Shown: in pieces, positions 1 through 7,194 of the stretch
How the letters are laid out: each line of letters opens with the position of its first letter
How positions within the stretch are numbered: the stretch's first letter is position 1
DNA from: CAYVMD01 sp964452465
GTDB taxonomy: Bacteria; Armatimonadota; JACIXR01
Length of the DNA stretch: 15,357 nt
Reading direction: 5' to 3'
Assembly: GCA_964452465.1 (NCBI GenBank)
Contig: CAYVMD010000048.1
Coordinates: 1-15,357 of the forward strand
Notes under the pieces: model-generated
Told to the model about the DNA's origin: nothing
The model's database searches: none
What the model saw: only the letters and a program-made list of their open reading frames with translations
Program-made: the position numbers and the translations under genes

Positions 1-629
1 GAGCGAGGGAATTCGCTAAGAAGACGGTGTGCCTCTCCAATTTGAAGCAAATAGGGCAGGCGATGATGATGTATGTCCAGGATTATGACGAAACATTCCC
101 GGCAGCGAGAATGGGCCCCACATGTTGGCCGGTTTGCAATGCCTGGGCGGGCACCCATTATGTTTGGCGCTACATCATACAACCTTACGCGAAAAACTAT
201 GACATATTCCGCTGTCCCTCCACCGATTCTTTCGCCTGGAGCGAGACTTTCTGGGGAGTTCATTTCGATGTCTTAGGAACCTACGGGATGAATGGCGTGT
301 TTTGCGGGCAGCCGAAACGATTAGCTGACATGCCTTCTGCTTCCGATATAATATTGGTTGGGGAATCAAGAATCGCCGATCACAACCCGTGGTGCCACGC
401 AAGCAAGGGCAACAACCTTAATAACTATTATGATACCGGATGGGGTTGCTACCTTTACCACTCCGATATGAGGGAGAACTTCCTGTTTGCCGACGGACAT
501 GTTAAGTCCATGAAACTTGCTCAGACGATAGATCCCCAATTCCTCTGGGTTTGGTGGGACGATACCTGGGCAAGATGGGCGTGGCAAGCTTCCCGCGATA
601 ACATAAACAAAGCCCCTTGGGCCTGGTAA
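1..629 (+). CDS. DUF1559 / H-X-DG type pseudopilin, 5' end missing
   Basis: Three-prime part of a type IV pilin-like (type II secretion pseudopilin) protein of the DUF1559 family, common and multi-copy in Armatimonadota, Planctomycetota and Lentisphaerota. The reading frame is open to the left edge and encodes AREFAKKTVCLSNLKQIGQ before the first GTG at 27. This is the segment that normally follows the N-terminal methylation helix, so the prepilin cleavage site and hydrophobic helix lie outside the window and GTG 27 is not the true start. The CLSNLKQIG...YVQDYDE block and a C-terminal HSDMRENFLFADGHVKSM block are the family signatures. The spacing is H-x10-DG rather than the usual H-x9-DG. 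The tail after the motif is tryptophan-rich (about 45 residues). Such proteins are exported and surface-assembled, but the individual function is unknown. It ends 43 nt before the next gene and may be co-transcribed with it. Confidence 0.88.
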   Translation, partial: AREFAKKTVCLSNLKQIGQAMMMYVQDYDETFPAARMGPTCWPVCNAWAGTHYVWRYIIQPYAKNYDIFRCPSTDSFAWSETFWGVHFDVLGTYGMNGVFCGQPKRLADMPSASDIILVGESRIADHNPWCHASKGNNLNNYYDTGWGCYLYHSDMRENFLFADGHVKSMKLAQTIDPQFLWVWWDDTWARWAWQASRDNINKAPWAW

Positions 630-672
630 GCCCTACAACATACAGGGTGTCAATTTATATAAGGTAGTAAAA

Positions 673-2658
673 ATGAAAGAGGTGGGGATCGTTGTTCTTT
701 TATTTTGTGTGGGTTACCTTTGGGGGGAGGATATTATAAATACAAAGAAGCATCTGCAGGGAGCGCTCGTGTTCGCCATTTCCCAGGGAACCGCCACCCT
801 TGAGGATGTCAAGGAATTGGAGAGCATGGGAGTGGATTTAGTGGTAAGGGGCATTTCCTGTGGATGGTATGCGAGCCCCAAGGATATGCTGGAGAGAAGC
901 ATGGCAGTGGGAGAGGCATTGAGGGAATCCTATAAGAGAAAAATCCTCTGGAGCGCCATGATAACCTCCTCCGCCATCATCCCCGACATCCTGCCTGAGA
1001 AGGATGTGGCTCTCTACGCCGATAGAGACGCTCAAGGAAACGTGATAAAGATAGCCCCCTGGTGGCAGGGGTGCCTAAATAATCCCCATTTTAGTAACTT
1101 CGTAAAGGAGATAGCTAAATCGAGCATAGATGCGGGTATAGTGGGGATCCATTACGACGAATCCTATGGGCATTGGTTTTGGACCTACCCTGTTCCTTGC
1201 TTTTGTGATTACTGCATCGAAGGATTCAGGGAATGGTTGAAAAAGGAGAAACCCCCTATCCTCAAGGATTTAGGCATTTCCGATCTGGAGAAATTCAATT
1301 ACCGTGATTTTCTCGCTCAGGGGCAACTCCAAGATAAACCCTGGGAAAGTCCCCTCCATCCCGAATATTGGCGTTTCCTCCTCTATAGCACTTTGGAGAT
1401 GGAGAAAGAAATAGTGGAGGAAAGCAAGGGATATTGCCGGGGGAAGTGGGGAAAGGAGTTAATCGCTAATGCTAACCAATACGATATGGTAAATCTCTGC
1501 GCTGTAGTAGTGGGTGAGTCCAAGATCTATGATTTCGTAAACATAGGTTGGGGCTTGGATCGGCTTCCACCTCGTTCCTCTTATATCCCGAGTTATTTAG
1601 CCTCAAAAGCGATCGGCTACGATAGACCCGTCGTCATGTTCCTCGACATTCAGGAGGAGCCGGCGGTTTTCGCCTCCCTTTCCGAAAGGGGCAAGGGTCA
1701 ATTGTTCCAATGGCTTTCCGCGGAGGCGTATTCCAGCGGATGCTTCTATGCCCTCCATCATCGCTTTTCCCTTTGGAAGGGCCCGGTGAACGAATTGGTA
1801 AGGATAGGGAGGTTTGTGAAAGCCCATCCTCACCTATTCAGGGATACGAAGCCTTCCCCTGATGTCTTTCTTCTCTATTCCTTCGCTTCTAATATCTATG
1901 ATATGTTCTCCAAATATTGGGGCAGAAAGGATATGCCCGATCATAGCAAAGCCTACGATGTTGTAGGGCAAATGCTTACCAATTGTGGGGTGCAATTCGC
2001 AGGGCTATTCCTGGGGGAGGGCAGGGCGTTCCCCAATAGCGTCGCTACCTGTGAGAAGGGAGCCTTCTCCAAGCTCTCACCCCAGGATTTCCCCCATATA
2101 ATCGTTCCCTCCGCTTATGCCCTAACTGCTGAGAATATAAGGATGCTCAGGAATTATGCGGAGGCAGGGGGGAAGCTTTTGCTCTTGGGGAGGTGTGGGG
2201 AATACGACGAAAAGCTCCAGAAACGAGTTGCTGATCCGTGGGGAGATCTGATAAGGAAAGGGAGGGTTACCTATCTGCCCGATTTTTTCGAAAATCCACC
2301 CCATGTCCAATTGGAGAAATTGGTCGGCCTCTTGGAGAAGGGCGGTTGGACTCCCAGAGTCGTGGAATTGAGCGCTAAGCCCTCCACCCACAAGATAATA
2401 AGGCGGAGCAAGGATAGCCTTATTCTGCATTTCATCAATAAGAACTTCCGAGAGGGAGAGGGGTTTAAGCCCGTGAACGATTTGAAGGTCGTTCTGAAAT
2501 TGCCTCCGGGCTTTAAACCCACTTCGAAAATCCTTTACTACTCTCCCGACTGGGATTCACCAAAGGAAGGGAAGGTCGCCCTGAAGGAAGATAGCGTGTT
2601 CCTGAGCCTCCCTTCTTTCGATGTGTGGTTGATCGGGGAGCTGAAGGGGGGAAGATGA
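673..2658 (+). CDS. Exported glycoside-hydrolase-like protein with GH42-trimerisation-like domain
   Basis: A 661-residue protein with an N-terminal signal peptide (hydrophobic residues about 5-17, likely cleavage near G18). Residues about 28-390 look like a TIM barrel: strand-like GVDLVVRG (53-60), then GIVGIHYDES (155-164) with acidic D162/E163. A cysteine cluster PCFCDYC (C176, C178, C181) follows, and then FREWL. This arrangement resembles the GHL6/GH42-like hypothetical glycosyl hydrolases. Residues about 395-520 resemble the beta-galactosidase trimerisation (GATase-like) domain, with IIVPSAYALTAENIRMLRNY and EAGGKLLLLG. A small beta domain ends the protein. The likely role is processing of an extracellular or periplasmic glycan; the substrate cannot be told and the catalytic pair is not certain. 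The ATG at 673 follows an AAGGT ribosome site by 7 nt. Its TGA overlaps the next ATG, so the two genes are translationally coupled. Confidence 0.72.
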   Translation: MKEVGIVVLLFCVGYLWGEDIINTKKHLQGALVFAISQGTATLEDVKELESMGVDLVVRGISCGWYASPKDMLERSMAVGEALRESYKRKILWSAMITSSAIIPDILPEKDVALYADRDAQGNVIKIAPWWQGCLNNPHFSNFVKEIAKSSIDAGIVGIHYDESYGHWFWTYPVPCFCDYCIEGFREWLKKEKPPILKDLGISDLEKFNYRDFLAQGQLQDKPWESPLHPEYWRFLLYSTLEMEKEIVEESKGYCRGKWGKELIANANQYDMVNLCAVVVGESKIYDFVNIGWGLDRLPPRSSYIPSYLASKAIGYDRPVVMFLDIQEEPAVFASLSERGKGQLFQWLSAEAYSSGCFYALHHRFSLWKGPVNELVRIGRFVKAHPHLFRDTKPSPDVFLLYSFASNIYDMFSKYWGRKDMPDHSKAYDVVGQMLTNCGVQFAGLFLGEGRAFPNSVATCEKGAFSKLSPQDFPHIIVPSAYALTAENIRMLRNYAEAGGKLLLLGRCGEYDEKLQKRVADPWGDLIRKGRVTYLPDFFENPPHVQLEKLVGLLEKGGWTPRVVELSAKPSTHKIIRRSKDSLILHFINKNFREGEGFKPVNDLKVVLKLPPGFKPTSKILYYSPDWDSPKEGKVALKEDSVFLSLPSFDVWLIGELKGGR

Positions 2659-3788
2659 GAGCGCTCATCGTCTGGATATTTATTCTTTTGCTTCTGAGTG
2701 GGGTGTTAGCCATAGAAATGAGGGAGAAAGAAGATACTTGGGAATTCGAGACGGCTTTTTACATCCTTCAACTCCCTCGGGAGAAGGGGACTTTTACCCT
2801 CCTCACGAAAAGCAGTAGGGGAACCTTCCCCATTCACTCCCCCAGGGGAGAAGGTCCCTGGTTTGGCTATAATTCCCCTCAAGGGGAGATACGCACCTCC
2901 GCGAGGAGACCTGAGAAAGTCGATGTATCAAAGAAAGGGAAGTATTGGGGAATAGAGGTGACCACCCCCTTGGAAAAGGGCGTCTATCACCGAGGGGTTT
3001 TCTTCTTAGCGGAGGATTTCTTAGCCGTTCGCTCCCTGATAGAAGGCAAAACAACGGAGGAAGTAAGCATTGTGAGATTGGCCCCTCGCATGGAGGTGGA
3101 TCTCGGGGTCTTTACCGATTATGCTTTTTCCATTCCCCAAAGAGTTGTGGCTGGAAAGGCGAAGGAGTTGGGGCGCCCAGGTTATGCGGGGATATCCGCT
3201 TGGGGAGGTCCCCAAAGTTATGCTTCCTTGGATCCCTCCGTCCCCTTCTTTGCTCTCTATAACCCCGATTTAAAGACAGGTTTTCTCTTCCTTTACCCCT
3301 TTTATCAAAGGTTGTGGTCAGGGAAACACATCTTCCTTCAAAGATGGCAGGATGAGATAGATTACTTTTATGCGGGTTGGGGAGATAAATCTTCCCTCGG
3401 GGAGGAGGTGCTCTTTCTCATCGCTCCATTGAAGGCGTATTCAGCCGAAGAGATCTACAGCCAAGCGAGAGAATTGATGGAGAAGGTAGAGAAGATGGTA
3501 TTGGAGGGTTCTCTTCCTTTTCCCTCTTTATTGCGCTTTCTTAAGGTAGAGGAGGAAATAGAAGGGAATTGGAAGAGGTGCGAGGAAAAAATAAGAGGAA
3601 TCCTCGATAAAGTGGAAGGCTTCCCGCCAACGCAATTGGAGGTGGTAAGGAGAAGTGTGTTCTACATACAGGTCTTAAGTGTCGCTTCTCAAATTGCCCT
3701 TTCACAAGGGGATTATGAAACAGCCCTTTCCTACTCCCAACAAATGGTAGAGAATCTTGCAAACTGGGGGGAGGACGAAGAAAAATGA
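2655..3788 (+). CDS. Exported protein of unknown function
   Basis: I do not recognise this 377-residue protein. The start is set at ATG 2655, because it overlaps the preceding TGA as ATGA, has a GGGGGGAAG ribosome site just before it, and begins directly with a signal peptide (MRALIVWIFILLLLSGVLA, cleavage near residue 19). An in-frame start at 2625 would add ten non-hydrophobic residues inside the previous gene. Residues about 25-265 are rich in short beta-strand-like stretches (WEFETAFYILQL, YHRGVFFLAEDFLAVRSL) and aromatic residues (GFLFLYPFYQRLW), compatible with a mutarotase-like or carbohydrate-binding beta-sandwich. Residues about 270-377 are charged and helical (YSAEEIYSQARELMEKVEKM, GDYETALSYSQQMVENL), like a TPR-type tail. 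It lies between two exported glycosidase-like genes, with 4-nt overlaps on both sides, so a shared glycan substrate or complex is inferred. Confidence 0.7.
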   Translation: MRALIVWIFILLLLSGVLAIEMREKEDTWEFETAFYILQLPREKGTFTLLTKSSRGTFPIHSPRGEGPWFGYNSPQGEIRTSARRPEKVDVSKKGKYWGIEVTTPLEKGVYHRGVFFLAEDFLAVRSLIEGKTTEEVSIVRLAPRMEVDLGVFTDYAFSIPQRVVAGKAKELGRPGYAGISAWGGPQSYASLDPSVPFFALYNPDLKTGFLFLYPFYQRLWSGKHIFLQRWQDEIDYFYAGWGDKSSLGEEVLFLIAPLKAYSAEEIYSQARELMEKVEKMVLEGSLPFPSLLRFLKVEEEIEGNWKRCEEKIRGILDKVEGFPPTQLEVVRRSVFYIQVLSVASQIALSQGDYETALSYSQQMVENLANWGEDEEK

Positions 3789-6700
3789 GAGGTTTGCTTT
3801 TCTTGATATTCTTGGGTCCCTTGCTCGTTGAAGGAGAGGAAGTCTTCCTTTCTTGGGCTTGGCATGGAGGCTATTACCTCACCGATGAGCAGGCGACCCG
3901 AGACGCCCTGGATGCTCTCTTCAAAGCCTTGGAGGAGAATCCCAGTGCGAAGGCGGTGTTGGAGATAGAGCCGTATACCTTAGAGAGGATGCTGTTGGGG
4001 GAAAAATTCGATGTGGAGAAAAAAGGACGAGAGGGTGGTTATGTTGTAGGTTGGACCTATGGGGGCCCGGGGAAATGGGAGATGAAATTTGGGAAGGGAT
4101 ATGCTCGTCAGGGAAATGTTGGTGTGAGGTTGGAGCTTAAGCAGGGAGACTATGTGAATCTCTGCCAACCAAAGGAGGTAATGAGTTTAAGGGGGAAAAC
4201 ATTGATATTCAGTGGTTGGGTGAGGGCTTCCTCCGGTGGTGGGGCTCACCTTTACATTGATGCTTGGGATGCTTCTCGCTTCATAGAGGGTTCCTCGAGG
4301 TTCAGCGAGGGGGTTCCTCCGGATGGGAAGTGGCATTTCGTGGAGGTGAAATTCCCCGTCCCCAACGAAGCCGTCACCATTTTCCCCCAAGCGAAGATAG
4401 GTCCCGAGCCTGGTACTGCCGATTTCGATGCCTTCTCCCTCAAGATCGAGGAAACAGGGGAGGAGATCCTCTTTAACGGCGATTTTGAGAGAGTGGAGAT
4501 CTTCACCCTTAAAGATCTGGAGCGCCTCGAGCGCTTGAAACGGTTGGTAGAAGAGGGAAAAGTGGAGATCGTGGGGGGAGCTTATACCCAGCCGATCATG
4601 TATACCATCGGCAACGAATCGGTCATCCGACAGTTCGTCCTTGGTTGTGAAGCAGTGGAGAGGACGATTGGCAAGCAGGTGAGGATCTATGCTGCCCAGG
4701 AGCCGGACATGATGGGGCAATTGCCCCAAATCCTGAGGAAATGCGGGTTCTCGGGCGTTCTCTATCGCACCAGTTGGGGAGCTTTCGGTTTCGTCCCTTC
4801 TTATAATGCGGAAAAGGTTTGGTGGGTTGGTCCGGATGGCACGAGGATCGAAGCGATTCCCCAACCCGAACCGCTTCGCATAGGTTGGGGAACATATGAT
4901 AGACCTGCCCTAAACCTGGTGAAGGAATGCGAAAGGGTAGGGGTTAAGCAACCTTTATTCATGGCTTTCGGCGATTTCATCGCTTCCTGGGTCGTTTCCT
5001 CCCTCCCTATTTTGAAGGGGCAATTTGGGATCGGCTGGATCAACCTCTGCCAAAGGCTGGATGCTTCAGGATTACGGGGAAAAGAGTTGGAATTCTCCGC
5101 CTTGGTCAGGGCAAGGGGAATGGGTGCTCATCTCTATATAGATGCCCATAATGAGCAGGGAGGAGTTAGTGGGAGTGCCCAATCCCCCGATGTCCCTGCG
5201 GATGACCAATGGCACAGACTTAGCCTCCGCTTCAAAGTCCCAGAGGATGCGGTCTTCCTCTTCCCTCAAGGAAGGATCGTCAGCGCTGAGGAGGCACAGG
5301 CGGATTTCGCCGTCTTCAGCTTGAAGAGGGTGGGGGAAGAGAGGGAACTACTTGCGAATCCGCTTTTCTCTTCTCCTTCTTTGCCTTCTCAGTGGGGCAT
5401 TAGTCACAGCGAGGGGGTGGAGGGAGAATATGAGGTGCGAAGAGGAGATGTGGAGGGTGGCTATTTCGTTTGCTTAAGAATGCGTCCTTCTCCTTTCCCC
5501 TATCCCTGGAGAATCGTGTCTTTGGAGGAATATCTAAAGGAAATGGGACCCCCGAGGAAGGAATGGCAGGATGCCTATGTTGGTTTCGAACACCGCTTTC
5601 CCTTTGGGCTTTTGGGAGGAGAGCCTCAACTATTCAACAGGTTGGCGGAGGATTCCGCCCTTCGGACGGAAAGGCTTTTAGCTCTATCTGGTTCGAAGGA
5701 TGAGAGGGTGGAGGATGTTTGGCGGTTGGTGTTGATGGGACATCATCACGACGCCTGGGTTTGTGCCCCGGTTATCTTCGGCATCTGGAGCAGGGGCTAC
5801 AAATCCTATGCCCAATTGGTGGAGGAAGCCTGGGAGGAAGTGAGGAGGATTTGCGCGGATATAGAGAAGAACCTTCTCGATAACGACTGGCGACGCTTTA
5901 ATTTGGTCAATTTAACCGGCGATGAGCGGGAAGATATCGCGGAAATCCATGTAGATCTGCCTCCAGGCGTGGCTAAAAACCCAGCCTTCGAGGCGGGAGG
6001 GAAACTGCTTCCGGCCCGGGTAGAGGTACTTTCTCGCCATGGGGATGGAAGCGCCAAGGAGGTACACGCTTATGTTTTGGCGAAGGTTCCGTCCCTCGGT
6101 TATCTAACCCTTAATATCAAGGAAGGAACTCCTCCTTCCCTTCCCCGCACCAGGGTGCGGAAAAATGGTGGGGAGGTGGTCTTGGAGAATCCCTTCCTTC
6201 GCCTCGTCCTTTCTAAGGATGGCTTATTAATGCCCTATTCCCCCTCCGGCCAGCCCCTGCTATCCCGCTCAGCTTTTCTAACCGGTAGGTTCCCCTCAGG
6301 TGACCTCTTCTCTCAAATAGAGGATATCCAGGCGAAGGAGGAAGGACCCTTTGGTGTTGCTTATGTTAAGGGCAGGATCGGAAATGTCCCCTTCTACGCT
6401 AGGACGCGGCTCTCCCCCCTTTCCCCCATAGTAGATGTGGAATTGGAGTTCGATTTCGGGGACGGTGTAGTTGTGGGGGAGGGGGAATCCATACCTCCGG
6501 GCCCTTCCCCAAGGATCCCCAGTTGGGCGAGGGATGACCTAAAATTACGATTGGTGTTGCCCTTAAATCTCGAGAAGACGAAATTCTATTCCCAGGGAGC
6601 TTTTGAATTAAGGAAGCCCTACGAGGAAAGGTTCCCCCTTATAGGTTATGCCATAGCGGAGGGCGAAGGGAGGGGAATTGCGGTTTATGTGGATAGGGCA

Positions 6701-7183
6701 ACCGCGGGGTTATTCAACGAGCGGGATAACTTCCTCGCCATTGTCCTCGCTTACGGAGGAAAGTTCATCTATGCCCCCGGAGGATTTGCTCCCCTCTCGG
6801 GAAAGAAAAGATACAAACTCGCCGTCAATTTTTATCGGGGCAATATGGAGTCCGCGGGGATTGCTCAAGCCTACGAGATATTCAGCCAACCCCTCATATC
6901 TCTCCCCGCCACTGCCGTCTTTAGGGAAGGGAAATTCTCCCTTGTAAGGTTAACGCCTTCCAATGCCGCGGTTGTGAGCGCGGTTTATCCATTTAAGGAT
7001 GGTTATATCCTTAGGCTCTGGCGTCCTTATCGAGAAAGCAGCAAGGTGAAACTGAAATTCGGCAAGGGGAAGGAAGTGTGGCGTGCGGACCTCCGGGGCA
7101 ATCTTCAAGATAGGCTCTCTAATAGGGGAGAGGTGGAGATCTCCCTTGGGAAGGGAGAGATTGTTACTCTTTTTGTTAAATAG
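3785..7183 (+). CDS. GH38 alpha-mannosidase-like exported protein with two inserted beta-sandwich domains
   Basis: A 1132-residue protein. Residues 1-18 are a short signal peptide. GH38-like segments are: N-terminal strand FLSWAWHGGYYLTDE (21-35); VEIVGGAYTQP (260-270) with GNESVIRQFVLG (276-287), like the family's first-barrel signature; QEPDMMGQLPQILRKCGF (305-322), whose D308 corresponds to the catalytic nucleophile/zinc aspartate; PQLFNRLAEDSALRTERLL (614-632); and MGHHHDAW (651-658), matching the family's C-terminal HD zinc ligand. Residues about 780-1132 fit the mutarotase-like C-terminal beta domains. Two related blocks (about 85-238 and 403-566) interrupt the catalytic region. They share NLCQ, LRGK, GAHLYIDA, QWH-type and VP..AV..FPQ motifs and look like carbohydrate-binding jelly rolls. 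The usual H-x-D zinc motif near the N-terminus is not intact, so mannosidase activity is uncertain. ATG 3785 overlaps the upstream TGA; a glycan-degrading or glycan-binding role outside the cytoplasm is likely. Confidence 0.75.
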   Translation: MRGLLFLIFLGPLLVEGEEVFLSWAWHGGYYLTDEQATRDALDALFKALEENPSAKAVLEIEPYTLERMLLGEKFDVEKKGREGGYVVGWTYGGPGKWEMKFGKGYARQGNVGVRLELKQGDYVNLCQPKEVMSLRGKTLIFSGWVRASSGGGAHLYIDAWDASRFIEGSSRFSEGVPPDGKWHFVEVKFPVPNEAVTIFPQAKIGPEPGTADFDAFSLKIEETGEEILFNGDFERVEIFTLKDLERLERLKRLVEEGKVEIVGGAYTQPIMYTIGNESVIRQFVLGCEAVERTIGKQVRIYAAQEPDMMGQLPQILRKCGFSGVLYRTSWGAFGFVPSYNAEKVWWVGPDGTRIEAIPQPEPLRIGWGTYDRPALNLVKECERVGVKQPLFMAFGDFIASWVVSSLPILKGQFGIGWINLCQRLDASGLRGKELEFSALVRARGMGAHLYIDAHNEQGGVSGSAQSPDVPADDQWHRLSLRFKVPEDAVFLFPQGRIVSAEEAQADFAVFSLKRVGEERELLANPLFSSPSLPSQWGISHSEGVEGEYEVRRGDVEGGYFVCLRMRPSPFPYPWRIVSLEEYLKEMGPPRKEWQDAYVGFEHRFPFGLLGGEPQLFNRLAEDSALRTERLLALSGSKDERVEDVWRLVLMGHHHDAWVCAPVIFGIWSRGYKSYAQLVEEAWEEVRRICADIEKNLLDNDWRRFNLVNLTGDEREDIAEIHVDLPPGVAKNPAFEAGGKLLPARVEVLSRHGDGSAKEVHAYVLAKVPSLGYLTLNIKEGTPPSLPRTRVRKNGGEVVLENPFLRLVLSKDGLLMPYSPSGQPLLSRSAFLTGRFPSGDLFSQIEDIQAKEEGPFGVAYVKGRIGNVPFYARTRLSPLSPIVDVELEFDFGDGVVVGEGESIPPGPSPRIPSWARDDLKLRLVLPLNLEKTKFYSQGAFELRKPYEERFPLIGYAIAEGEGRGIAVYVDRATAGLFNERDNFLAIVLAYGGKFIYAPGGFAPLSGKKRYKLAVNFYRGNMESAGIAQAYEIFSQPLISLPATAVFREGKFSLVRLTPSNAAVVSAVYPFKDGYILRLWRPYRESSKVKLKFGKGKEVWRADLRGNLQDRLSNRGEVEISLGKGEIVTLFVK
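4037..4498 (+). repeat. Inserted beta-sandwich domain, copy 1 (protein-level repeat)
   Basis: Encodes residues about 85-238 of the GH38-like protein. The repeat signature is YVNLCQ (123-128), LRGKTLIFSGWVRA (135-148), GAHLYIDAWD (153-162), PPDGKWHFVEVKFPVPNEAV (178-197), TIFPQ (198-202) and FDAFSLK (214-220). The pattern resembles CBM4/9-type jelly-roll modules. The copy sits between the N-terminal catalytic strand and the ERLERLKRLVEEGKVEIVGG catalytic helix-strand. Domain boundaries are approximate. Confidence 0.6.
4991..5482 (+). repeat. Inserted beta-sandwich domain, copy 2 (protein-level repeat)
   Basis: Encodes residues about 403-566. It matches copy 1 in order and spacing: WINLCQ (418-423), LRGKELEFSALVRA (430-443), GAHLYIDAHN (447-456), PADDQWHRLSLRFKVPEDAV (471-490), FLFPQ (491-495) and FAVFSLK (508-514). 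It lies between MAFGDF (393-398) and the GH38-like RIVSLEEYLKEM (576-587), again inside the catalytic region. The DNA of the two copies has diverged, so this is an old duplication and not a recent tandem repeat. Confidence 0.6.
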
Positions 7184-7194
7184 TAAATTTGTGA

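Noticed and set aside
630..672. A short CCCT/AGGG hairpin after the pseudopilin gene as a terminator, and a TATAT stretch as a promoter
   Set aside because: The stem is only 4 bp with no following T-run, and no -35 partner can be seen for the AT-rich stretch; read-through is as likely.
4187..4864. A 225-codon open frame on the minus strand opposite the GH38-like gene
   Set aside because: It has no recognisable motifs and no ribosome site, and it lies wholly opposite a strongly supported coding region; purine loading makes such antisense frames common here.
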